In this document: positions 1 to 8,400 of the stretch, one piece after another | Layout: every line of letters begins with the position of its first letter | How positions within the stretch are numbered: position 1 is the stretch's first letter | Assembly: GCA_041666125.1 (NCBI GenBank) | Contig: JBAYHN010000041.1 | Location: forward strand, 1 to 11,892 | Reading direction: 5' to 3' | Origin: JBAYHN01 sp041666125 | GTDB lineage: Bacteria; Patescibacteriota; Gracilibacteria; UBA1369; UM-FILTER-53-11 | Length of the DNA: 11,892 nt | The notes under the pieces: generated by a model | The model's input: the letters and a program-made list of their open reading frames with translations, nothing else | Databases searched by the model: none | What the model was told of the DNA's origin: nothing | Program-made: the position numbers and the translations under genes

Positions 1-61
1 GCAAAATCATAAGTACATATTGCTGTACGTCGAGTCTCAAAAAGTATCACATGCCTTGCTT

Positions 62-508
62 CTAGTACTTGGCAAAATGAGCAAAAGCCTTATTTGCCTG
101 AGCCATCTTATGTACATCTTCTTTCTTCTTCACAGCTGGCCCGGCGCCATTTGAAGCTTCGATAAGAACTGAAGATAGTTTTAGCGCCATTGCTTTTCCT
201 TTTAATGCTCTAGCGGCATTAATAATCCATCTAAAAGTAAGGGCAAGTTGGCGATTTGGTTTAACTTCAACTGGAATCTGATAAACAGCTCCACCAATAC
301 GTTTAGGACGGACTTCCATTGTAGGTTTTACATTTTCAATGGCTTTTTCGAAAATGCGTTCAGGATCTTGTTTTTGTTCGGATAATGCCAAGAAAGCTTC
401 TTTTAAGATTCTGCGTGCAGTTGATTTCTTGCCACGTTCCATCATTGAATTGATGAATTTCTCCTGTAGTGGAGTGTAGCCTTCCGGAGTGTAGTTTGCT
501 TTTTTCAT
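62..508 (-). CDS. rpsG: 30S ribosomal protein S7 (uS7)
   Basis: Primary 16S rRNA-binding protein that nucleates assembly of the 30S head and lines the mRNA exit/E-site region. The 148 residues match bacterial S7 almost throughout: GKKSTA near residues 26-31, the VRPKRIGGAVYQIPVEV segment near 66-82, RWI near 93-95, and the C-terminal block with KKKEDVHKMAQANKAFAH. The usual family length is about 156 residues. The N-terminus is shorter than usual and lacks the arginine-rich start and PDP segment. It cannot be extended, because an in-frame TAA lies two codons upstream of the ATG. The stop is TAG. The gene follows rpsL after 54 bp, the standard str-operon order, and that gap holds a GC-rich hairpin that may control this gene. 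No Shine-Dalgarno site is visible. Identity is certain. Confidence 0.97.
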   Translation of the reverse strand: MKKANYTPEGYTPLQEKFINSMMERGKKSTARRILKEAFLALSEQKQDPERIFEKAIENVKPTMEVRPKRIGGAVYQIPVEVKPNRQLALTFRWIINAARALKGKAMALKLSSVLIEASNGAGPAVKKKEDVHKMAQANKAFAHFAKY

Positions 509-526
509 AAGTTAGTTAAGTGCTTA

Positions 527-557
527 CGGGGTTTTTATAAGCCCCGCCTTGGCGGGG
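527..557 (-). promoter_or_regulatory. rpsL-rpsG intercistronic hairpin, possible S7 autoregulatory element
   Basis: On the mRNA strand a perfect 7-bp inverted repeat, CCCCGCC-AA-GGCGGGG (557-551 with 548-542), lies just after the rpsL stop. A further CCCCG (531-527) lies downstream, about 18 nt before the rpsG ATG, and can pair with the same middle strand (CGGGG, 546-542). The two hairpins are therefore mutually exclusive. There is no U-tract directly after either stem, so a simple intrinsic terminator is unlikely. In E. coli, S7 represses translation by binding the S12-S7 intercistronic RNA. The position here is equivalent, but the regulatory role is inferred. Confidence 0.5.
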
Positions 558-562
558 TGTGA

Positions 563-973
563 TTATTTAGGTCTTTTGGCTCCATAGCATGATCTTCCAC
601 GTCTTCTGGCAGCTATTCCCTGTGTATCCAAAAGGCCGCGGATAATGTGGTAGCGGACACCAGGAAGGTCCTTTACTCTACCTCCTCTGATCATTACAAC
701 GGAGTGTTCTTGTAAGTTGTGACCCTCACCTGGAATATATGCAATTACTTCCATTCCGTTTGTAAGTCTTACTTTTGCGATTTTTCGCAAAGCGGAGTTA
801 GGTTTCTTTGGAGTCATTGTGGAAACTTTGATGCATACGCCTCTCTTAATTGGAGAGGGGAGATGAGTAAGTTTCCTCTTAAGCGAGTTCCATGCATATT
901 GCAGAACAGGTGCTTTTGACTTCTTTTTTGGAGATCTTCTTGGGTGTCTTACTAATTGATTTATTGTAGGCAT
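563..973 (-). CDS. rpsL: 30S ribosomal protein S12 (uS12)
   Basis: Decoding-centre protein of the 30S subunit. Its 136 residues contain the hallmark MTPKKPNSALRK and the EGHNLQEHSVV - GGRVKDLPGVRYH block. The lysines that mutate to streptomycin resistance and the Asp of KDLPG (methylthiolated in E. coli) are of the wild-type form. Relative to E. coli S12 (124 residues) there is an insertion of about 13 residues before KRGVC. The same insertion is present in Bacillus S12 (compare YNSFKKEHTNVSSPQ), so this is the long, Gram-positive-type S12. The C-terminal block reads RSCYGAKRPK, with Cys where Lys is common. The stop is TAA. The gene lies 45 bp after rpoC, an operon position typical of many bacteria. 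Identity is certain. Confidence 0.98.
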   Translation of the reverse strand: MPTINQLVRHPRRSPKKKSKAPVLQYAWNSLKRKLTHLPSPIKRGVCIKVSTMTPKKPNSALRKIAKVRLTNGMEVIAYIPGEGHNLQEHSVVMIRGGRVKDLPGVRYHIIRGLLDTQGIAARRRGRSCYGAKRPK

Positions 974-984
974 AGAGCTTGATT

Positions 985-1012
985 AGTGTAGCTTAGTAAA
1001 TTAGGGAGTCAA
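985..1012 (-). promoter_or_regulatory. Weak candidate promoter in the rpoC-rpsL gap
   Basis: On the minus strand TTGACT (1012-1007) is followed after 16 bp by TACACT (990-985). These match the sigma70 consensus at five and four of six positions. Transcription would begin only a few bases before the rpsL ATG (973), giving an almost leaderless rpsL-rpsG mRNA. The match is modest and may be chance; the genes could equally be transcribed only by read-through from rpoB. Confidence 0.25.
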
Positions 1013-1018
1013 TAGTTT

Positions 1019-4000
1019 TTATTTTTTATCAGGGATAAGGGCGTCCGGATGCATTCTCTTGAAGGTTTCTCCGGCTGGAATTAGCTTGCCGATGATCACA
1101 TTTTCTTTTAGACCAACCAGGTTGTCGATCTTGCGGGTTGTTGAGGCTTCCACCAATACGCGAATTGTTTCCTGGAAGCTTGCCGCAGAAAGCCAGCTGT
1201 CGGTGTAAAGAGAAATACGAGTAAGTCCAAGTAACAAACGCTCAAATTGTGAAGGTTTCTTATCTTGAGATACAAGTTTTACATTCATTCTTTCCGCAGA
1301 AATTACGTTTGCAACTTCTCCAGGTAAGAAATTCGTTTCTCCGGAGTCAATAATTCGACCCTTGCTTAACATCTGACGGGCAATAATTTCAATATGCTTG
1401 TCGTTGATGTTTTGACCCTGTGATGCGTAAATTCCCTGAACTTCGCTAACAATGTAGCGCTGAACAGTCTGAATATCTGTGAGGTAAAGAAGTTCACGAA
1501 GATTTAAGTGGCCGCTTGTAAGAGGTTCTCCTTTCTTAACTTTTTTGCCATTTGTAACTTTTAGAGTTTTTCCAAAGGCAACTTTGTAAGTTTTTTCTAC
1601 AGAACCGAGTGTCATGACGGAAATTTTGCCGTTTGCAATTTCTTTAATGACTCCGCTTTCTTCCACTCGGAGCACATTTTTGAATTGAGAAGATTTGGCA
1701 ATGATCTGTTTTTCTTTAACTTTTTCTCCAACTTCGCAAGCCACTAGGTCCGTTGTGTCCATGATATAAATGCGTTCAACCGGACCATCGGAAGTGACTG
1801 TAAGTTCCGTGAGCATGCCTTTTCTGTGGATTTTTACGCTACCGTCTATTTCCGAAAGAATTGCAGGAGATTTTGGTGTGCGAGCTTCGAAAAGTTCTTC
1901 AACTCGAGTAAGACCCTGTGTAATATCTTGTCCTTCAGCAACTCCACCCATGTGGAACGTTCTCATAGTCAGCTGAGTACCAGGTTCACCGATGGACTGA
2001 GCGGCGATAATTCCAATTGCAGTTCCAATGTCCACGATTTTATTTGTACCCAAATCGCGACCATAACATTTTTGGCAAATGCCGTTTTCTGTTTTACATG
2101 TTACAACTGAACGAATCGGAATATTGTCTAGATTTAGATCTTTTATTAATTTGGAAACGGCTTTGTCTATCATGGAATTTTCCTTTGCATAGACTTCGCC
2201 TGTTTTTGGATCAACCAAATCTTTTGCAAGAACGCGTCCATATAAACGTTTATCGTATGGGGCGCTTCCAAAATATTGAGTGTCTTTGCGAGTAAGCACT
2301 ACATGTTCTTTTGCGTGACAATCAATTTCTTTAATAATGATGTCTTGAACTGCATCAACCAAACGACGTGTTAAGTAACCTGCTTCTGCAGTCTTTAGAG
2401 CCGTATCGGATTTACCTTTACGTCCTCCGTGAGTAGCAATGAAGTATTCCAAAACCGTAAATCCTTCTTTTAAGTTTGATTTAATTGGAAGTTCGATTGT
2501 GCGGCCTGCAGGATTTGCAACGAGACCTTTCATACCACAGAGCTGAGTAACCTGTCCCCAGTTTCCACGAGCCCCGGAGTTGATCATGTAATGAATGTCG
2601 TTTTCTTCTTCCATTGCATGAACCGTTGCGTCTGCAACAAGCGATTTTGCATTAGTCCAAACCTTAATTGTGTGAACATAACGTTCGTCGTCCGTTACAA
2701 GACCTTTCCAGTATTGATTGTTGATTTTCTTTACCACTTCGGAAGCTTCTTCTATGATTTTTGTCTTTTCTACCGGAACAACCATGTCCATTGCAGAAAT
2801 TGTTAGTCCGGACTTGGTGGCAAATTCAAAACCTACGCGTTTAATTTCATCTGCCATATCTGCCGTTACTTGTTCTCCACATAAATCGAAAGAAGTAGCT
2901 ACCAATTTATTAAGTTCTTTCTTGTCCATCGCCTTATTTAGGAATCCAATTTCTTTTGGAAGTAAGCTGTTGAAAATAAGACGGCCAACCGTAGTTTCTA
3001 CAATTTCCATTTTGCCGTCAGCCAAGGTTATGCGGGCTTTAACTGGAGATTGAATGTGTACATTGCCAAGGCTATATGCGGCCATTGCTTCGATTAAATC
3101 CACAAATGTCATACCTTCTCCTTTCTTGCCTTTTACCATCTTTGTTAGATAGTAACAGCCCAAAATCATATCCTGCGTTGGGGCAACAATTGGTTCACCA
3201 GCAGATGGTTTTAATAGGTTTCTTGCTGAGCAAATTAATTCTTTTGCTTCACGCTGAGCTTGTGCGGAAAGTGGTACGTGAACGGCCATTTGGTCACCAT
3301 CAAAGTCTGCATTAAATGCGGCGCAAACTAGGGGATGAACCTGAATAGCTTTACCTTCCACTAGAATTGGCTGGAAAGCCTGAATACCAAGTCTGTGTAG
3401 AGTTGGAGCACGATTTAAAAGTACATAATGACCCTTTGTTACTTCTTCCAAAATATCCCAAACTTCTTTGCGGCCGGCGATCATCAATTTTTCTGCGTTT
3501 TTAATGTTGTGAGCAAAACCGTCGCGAATGAGCCTGCCGATAACGAATGGCTTGAAAAGTTCAAGCGCCATTGTTTTTGGAAGACCACATTGGTGAAGGC
3601 GTAGACGTGGGCCAACGACGATTACGGAACGGCCGGAGTAGTCCACACGTTTACCAAGAAGATTCTGACGGAAACGACCCTGTTTACCTTTTAACATGTC
3701 GGAAAGAGAGCGAAGCTTGCGCTTGTCTCCTGTATTAAAGACTGTTTTTCCGCTTCGTGCGCTGTTGTTCAAAAGTGTGTCTACCGCTTCTTGCAACATA
3801 CGTTTCTCATTTCTGCAGATAACTTCCGGAGCACCAATCGTCATAAGTTTTTTAAGACGATTGTTGCGATTAATTACTCTTCTATATAAATCGTTCAAGT
3901 CTGATGCGGCAAAACGTCCACCATCGAGCTGAACCATAGGACGAAGATCCGGAGGAATAACCGGCAATACTGTCATAACCATCCATTCCGCCTTCATATT

Positions 4001-4891
4001 TGCCTTTAAAAGTGAACCTGCGAGTTTGATTCTCTTGATTAGTTTTTTCTGCTTTTGACCGGAAGTTTTCTTGAGGTCACCTTGCAATTCTTCAATTAAT
4101 TTTTTGAGATCCAATTTTCCGATAATTTCACGAATTGCTTCGGCTCCCGTTCCAGCCTTAAATACATGTCCAAATTTCATGGACATATCGCGATATTCCA
4201 ACTCGGAAAGTACTTTGTTTATGTGTAATTCTTCGAGTTCTTCACGAGCTTGATTGTGTTGATCCGTCAATTCTTCAATGCGATGTGCAAGTTCAGATTC
4301 CATTTCTGCCTTTGATTGTTCTCCTTCTTTGCCTTTGCCCTTTTTCATTTTTTCCTGAAAATCCTCCTGAATTTTCTTTTTATAATTCTTGAATTCAATA
4401 GTTAGTTGTTCTTGAGCTTCTCCCTTTATTTTCTCGTCCATCGAAGTAATGATGTATGCCGCAAAATAAACAACCTGTTCCATCGTCTTAATTGGAAGAT
4501 CCAGCAACAAGCCAATACGGCTTGGAGTTGATCTTAAAAACCAAATGTGAGTGACTGGAACCGCAAGTTTAATGTGGCCCATTCTTTCACGACGAACAGA
4601 AGATCTTGTAACTTCCACTCCACACTTTTCGCAAATCACGCCCTTGTAGCGAATACGTTTGTATTTGCCGCAATAACATTCCCAGTTTTTTGATGGACCA
4701 AATATGCGTTCACAAAAAAGACCGTCACGCTCAGGTTTCTGAGTGCGGTAATTAATTGTTTCCGGTTTTTTAACTTCGCCGTGTGACCACGACAAAATTT
4801 CTTCCGGCGAAGCAATTCCCACGGAAATGGCATCAAAATTATTGAGGCCCGCTTCGTTTGGCTTTGTTGTTGGCGGAGGAGGGAGTGGCAT
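1019..4891 (-). CDS. rpoC: DNA-directed RNA polymerase subunit beta-prime
   Basis: Catalytic subunit of RNA polymerase, 1290 residues. It contains the N-terminal zinc-binding cysteines 72, 74, 87 and 90; the LLGKRVDYSGRSVIVVGP segment near 411-428; and the metal-binding NADFDGD at 527-533, whose three aspartates hold the catalytic Mg2+. The second zinc site is Cys858, 932, 939 and 942. The trigger loop contains QLTMRTFHMGG near 973-983, with no large insertion like that of E. coli. The C-terminal LSAASFQET and ENVIIGKLIPAG motifs are present. Between YFAAYIIT (about 142-149) and the GAEAI motif (about 249-253) there is roughly 70 residues more than in E. coli or Bacillus, rich in Lys/Glu and probably coiled-coil. 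The N-terminus is proline-rich (MPLPPPP). The stop is TAA. The gene is separated from rpoB by ssb, which is unusual. No Shine-Dalgarno site precedes the ATG; the upstream gap carries a repeated AACTAACAA. Confidence 0.99.
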   Translation of the reverse strand: MPLPPPPTTKPNEAGLNNFDAISVGIASPEEILSWSHGEVKKPETINYRTQKPERDGLFCERIFGPSKNWECYCGKYKRIRYKGVICEKCGVEVTRSSVRRERMGHIKLAVPVTHIWFLRSTPSRIGLLLDLPIKTMEQVVYFAAYIITSMDEKIKGEAQEQLTIEFKNYKKKIQEDFQEKMKKGKGKEGEQSKAEMESELAHRIEELTDQHNQAREELEELHINKVLSELEYRDMSMKFGHVFKAGTGAEAIREIIGKLDLKKLIEELQGDLKKTSGQKQKKLIKRIKLAGSLLKANMKAEWMVMTVLPVIPPDLRPMVQLDGGRFAASDLNDLYRRVINRNNRLKKLMTIGAPEVICRNEKRMLQEAVDTLLNNSARSGKTVFNTGDKRKLRSLSDMLKGKQGRFRQNLLGKRVDYSGRSVIVVGPRLRLHQCGLPKTMALELFKPFVIGRLIRDGFAHNIKNAEKLMIAGRKEVWDILEEVTKGHYVLLNRAPTLHRLGIQAFQPILVEGKAIQVHPLVCAAFNADFDGDQMAVHVPLSAQAQREAKELICSARNLLKPSAGEPIVAPTQDMILGCYYLTKMVKGKKGEGMTFVDLIEAMAAYSLGNVHIQSPVKARITLADGKMEIVETTVGRLIFNSLLPKEIGFLNKAMDKKELNKLVATSFDLCGEQVTADMADEIKRVGFEFATKSGLTISAMDMVVPVEKTKIIEEASEVVKKINNQYWKGLVTDDERYVHTIKVWTNAKSLVADATVHAMEEENDIHYMINSGARGNWGQVTQLCGMKGLVANPAGRTIELPIKSNLKEGFTVLEYFIATHGGRKGKSDTALKTAEAGYLTRRLVDAVQDIIIKEIDCHAKEHVVLTRKDTQYFGSAPYDKRLYGRVLAKDLVDPKTGEVYAKENSMIDKAVSKLIKDLNLDNIPIRSVVTCKTENGICQKCYGRDLGTNKIVDIGTAIGIIAAQSIGEPGTQLTMRTFHMGGVAEGQDITQGLTRVEELFEARTPKSPAILSEIDGSVKIHRKGMLTELTVTSDGPVERIYIMDTTDLVACEVGEKVKEKQIIAKSSQFKNVLRVEESGVIKEIANGKISVMTLGSVEKTYKVAFGKTLKVTNGKKVKKGEPLTSGHLNLRELLYLTDIQTVQRYIVSEVQGIYASQGQNINDKHIEIIARQMLSKGRIIDSGETNFLPGEVANVISAERMNVKLVSQDKKPSQFERLLLGLTRISLYTDSWLSAASFQETIRVLVEASTTRKIDNLVGLKENVIIGKLIPAGETFKRMHPDALIPDKK

Positions 4892-4900
4892 ATTATTAGG

Positions 4901-4923
4901 TTGTTAGTTGTTGATTGTTAGTT
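4901..4923 (-). repeat. Short tandem direct repeat in the ssb-rpoC gap
   Basis: The 9-base word AACTAACAA (minus strand) occurs twice, at 4923-4915 and 4909-4901, with a period of 14 bp, directly upstream of the rpoC ATG. The core AACTAAC recurs at 517-511 just upstream of the rpsG ATG. The function is unknown. It may simply be low-complexity leader sequence, or it may be a recognition site for translation initiation or an RNA-binding protein. Confidence 0.45.
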
Positions 4924-4930
4924 ATGCGAC

Positions 4931-5389
4931 CTAGAAATCTATTGTGACGGATGGTTGAGATTGATCATCCTGTCCAAGATCAGCGATTGGCTGTTCTTCT
5001 GCTGCTACCGTTCCGGTTGCAGCGTCTGTACCTGTTGCTGAAGTCGTTCCAGATTGTGCTCTTTTCTCGAGCAAAATTAGGTCTTCCGCAACAATTTCCG
5101 TTCTGAATTTTTTGACGCCGGCGGCGTCATCCCAGCTCCTTGTTTTTAAGTAGCCTTCTATGTAGACCAGGCGACCTTTTTTTAAAAGTTGATTTGCAAT
5201 TTCTGCGAGACGACCCCAGCACACAATTTCATTGAATTCACTTGATTGTTGCTTGCGGCCATCTTTTGTAACCCATTCGCGATTGGTTGCAATTCCGAAA
5301 CCTGTAACAAGTTGTTCGTTCGGAGTTTTGCGCATATCCGGGTCGCGAGTGAGGTTGCCTATCAAAATTACTTTGTTAACACATCTCAT
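4931..5389 (-). CDS. ssb: Single-stranded DNA-binding protein (SSB), inserted between rpoB and rpoC
   Basis: Binds and protects single-stranded DNA in replication, recombination and repair, usually as a homotetramer. The 152 residues show an OB fold over about residues 1-108, with VNKVILIGNLTRDPD at the start, the SSEFNEIVCWGRLAEIA strand, KKGRLVYIEGYLKTRSW, and tryptophans 39, 59 and 86 near the positions of the DNA-stacking aromatics in E. coli SSB. Residues about 110-145 form a low-complexity Thr/Ala/Gln linker. The C-terminus is PSVTIDF, so the canonical acidic DDDIPF tip is only partly recognisable. The stop is TAG. The start ATG lies 12 bp after the rpoB stop, so translation is probably coupled. 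In most bacteria ssb lies between rpsF and rpsR; the location here is unusual, and another ssb may exist elsewhere in the genome. Confidence 0.95.
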   Translation of the reverse strand: MRCVNKVILIGNLTRDPDMRKTPNEQLVTGFGIATNREWVTKDGRKQQSSEFNEIVCWGRLAEIANQLLKKGRLVYIEGYLKTRSWDDAAGVKKFRTEIVAEDLILLEKRAQSGTTSATGTDAATGTVAAEEQPIADLGQDDQSQPSVTIDF

Positions 5390-5401
5390 GGTTATCTAAG
5401 G

Positions 5402-8400
5402 TTAGGAAATATCTGCGCCGGATTCGGCCTGTTTCTCTTCTTCAAGTTCTTTAACTTCGCTTGCAGCCATTTCCTCTTCGGATTCGAATCCTGCAAGAGA
5501 GGCTTTTTCTGGAACAGTTGCAACCATTTCATGTTCTATTTTTCCCTGTATCTCTTTGTCCAATTTTCCTTCAACCGATTCGTCTTCAATTGCAACGTAT
5601 TCTTCGTCTCCAGGCAAAACTGCATCCGGTTTGAGTTTTAATAGGTTAACCGAGAGTCCAAGACTCTGTAATTCTTTAACCAAAACGTTAAAGCTTTCCG
5701 GAGTGCGTGGTTTTCTAATAGGTTCGCCTTTTACGATTGATTCATAAGATTTTGCTCTTCCGTAAACGTCGTCGGACTTGATCGTGAGCATTTCTTGTAA
5801 CGTATGTGCTGCACCATAAGCTTCGAGTGCCCACACTTCCATTTCTCCGAAACGCTGACCTCCGTGCTGAGCTTTTCCTCCCAAAGGTTGTTGCGTAACA
5901 AGAGAGTATGGACCTACAGAACGAGCGTGAATCTTATCTTCGATAAGATGGCTCAGTTTCATTATGTAAGCGATACCAACTGTTGTTTTGTGATCAAATG
6001 GGTCGCCACTTAGTCCATCATAAAGCTGGATTTTGCCATCTTCAGGAAGATTATTCTTCTTGAGCATCGCAATAATCTTGTCGGTATGAACACCATTTAG
6101 AGCAGGGGATGCGACCGTTACTCCTTCTTTGGAAGCGGCCCAACCCAAGTGAGTCTCTAAAATCTGACCAATATTCATACGGCTGGTTACACCAAGAGGA
6201 TTCAAGATGATGTCCACAGGTGTTCCATCCGGTAAATATGGCATGTTTTCTTCCGGAACAATGAGGGAAATAATACCTTTGTTTCCGTGGCGTCCTGCGA
6301 TCTTGTCTCCGATTGAAATCTTTCTTGTTTGAGCAACGCTCACGCGGATTTGTTTGTTTACTCCAGTTGCCAATTCATCTCCGTCTTTTCGTGTGAAAAT
6401 TTGCACATCTACAACAGTTCCAGATGCGCCACCCGGCATACGCAGAGAAGTATCTTTTACATCGCGAGCTTTGTCTCCGAAAATTGCGCGAAGCAAACGT
6501 TCTTCTGCCGTTAATTCAGTTTCACCTTTCGGAGTGATTTTACCAACTAGAATGTCGCCTTCTTTTACTTTTGCACCTACGCGAACAATGCCTTCTTCAT
6601 CGAGATCTTTTAATCTGTTTTCGCCAACGTTTGGTATGTCGCGAGTAATAATTTCCGGTCCCAACTTTGTGTCGCGCACATCAAGTGTGTAATTCTCAAT
6701 ATGAATTGAATCGAAAACTCCATTTCTAACAAGTTTGTCGGAAATAATAACTGCATCTTCGTAGTTGTAACCTTGCCATGACATGTAAGCCACCAGCAAG
6801 TTTGCGCCGAGAGCCAATTCTCCTCCATCTGTAGCGGCACCGTCTGCAAGCACATCTCCGCGTTTTACTTTTTGGCCGGTTTTTGTGCGAGCCATTTGAT
6901 GCATACACGTGGCCTGATTGGAACGTGTGTAATTTTGTAATTTATAAGTCTTCTTTCGTCCACTTTCGTAAATGACAGAAATTTCACGAGCATCCACATA
7001 AGAAACAGTTCCGCTTTCTTCTGCCATAAGTACCTGGCCGGAACTTTTTGCTACCATTTCTTCCATACCTGTTCCAACTATAGGAGCTTGAGGACGAAGA
7101 AGTGATACAGCTTGACGTTGCATGTTTGAACCCATCGATGCACGAGTGTTGTCATCATGTTCAAGGAATGGAATCAAGGCTGTAGTCTCGGAAATAATCT
7201 GTTTTGGAGATACATCAATGTGAGTGATTTCATTTACGTGTGCGAGTTGAGGTTCACCACTATGACGGGCAGGAATTCTTGTTTGTACGAATTCGTTAAG
7301 CTCGTTTACTTCGGAGTTTGCCTGAGCAATAATTAGAGGTTTTTCCGCATCCGCATCAAAGTAAGCAATCTTGCTTGTTAAATAAGGTCTTACTTTTATA
7401 ACAGGTTTATCTTTAATTTTTCCGGCTTCTTTTGCAATTTTTTCTGTTATTACAGTATCTATTTTTGCAATAAGCCTTTTGCCATCATATAATTCTTCAT
7501 TCAATCTGCGATCCAATAAATCTTTAACATTATTTTTTGCAGTGTTTGCAACTTCGCGGAAAGGAGTTTCTATAAATCCATATGCATTTACTTTTGCGTA
7601 TGCAGCAAGATGGACCACAAGTCCGATGTTCGGTCCTTCTGGTGTCGCAATAGGACAAATTCTTCCATAATGGGAAGTATGTACGTCGCGGACATCAAAG
7701 CTGGCGCGTTCACGGCTAAGTCCACCTGGGCCCATGGCAGAAAGTCTGCGTTTGTGAGCAAGTTCTGCAAGTGGGTTTGTTTGATCCATGAACTGTGAAA
7801 GCTGTGAGCTTGCAAAGAATTCACGAAGCGCTGCTGTAATAGGTCTTGAGTTGATTAGTTGAGTTGGAGTTACGGTGTCGATATCCATAACTGTCATGCG
7901 GTCTTTTGCAATACGGTCTGTTCTTAGCAAACCAACGCGGAATTTATTTTGTACCAATTCTCCAACTGCACGAACACGGCGATTTGAAAGATGATCAATA
8001 TCGTCCGGTTTAAGTTCGCCATTATTTAATCTGATCAAATACTTTAAAATTTCCACCAAATCCGGTACCTGGAAAGTGTGGAATTCTTTTGTATTTGGAG
8101 TGCTTATGGCAAATCTGCGATTTAATTTGTATCTCGCAACAGCTCCCATGTCATATTTTCTGTAATCAAAAAACATGCTTGTAATGAGAGATTTTGCATT
8201 TTCCGGAGTGGCAAGATCGCCTGGTCTGATTTTGCGATAAATCTGTTGGTAAGCTTCGTCGACAGTTTTTGCAGGATCTTTTTCCAGTGTATTTAATAGT
8301 GAATCCATTTCCGGATTTGTATTAATTCCACCGAACAAATCCAAAATATCTTTATCTGTTTCGTAACCGAATACTCTTAGTAAGCTTGTGATTGGGATTT

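Noticed and set aside
1..61. Possible terminator or start of a next gene (such as fusA) after rpsG
   Set aside because: A 5-bp inverted repeat (12-16 with 23-27) is too weak and lacks a U-tract. An ATG at 10-8 leaves only three codons in the window, which is not enough to call a gene.
542..557. Intrinsic terminator between rpsL and rpsG
   Set aside because: The stem is strong, but neither strand has a U-run directly after it, and the downstream gene is cotranscribed with rpsL in most bacteria. A regulatory hairpin is the better reading.
840..858. 6-bp inverted repeat CCTCTC/GAGAGG inside rpsL
   Set aside because: It lies in constrained coding sequence for the SPIKRG region and has no positional reason to act as a signal; chance is the simplest explanation.
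5246..5641. 131-codon plus-strand open frame across the ssb-rpoB junction
   Set aside because: It lies opposite two well-supported genes, has a Phe/Cys/Asn-rich composition typical of antisense shadow frames, and shows no recognisable domain.
6354..6692. 112-codon plus-strand open frame
   Set aside because: It is fully antisense to conserved rpoB coding sequence and has no independent support; the same holds for the other plus-strand frames opposite rpoC and rpoB.
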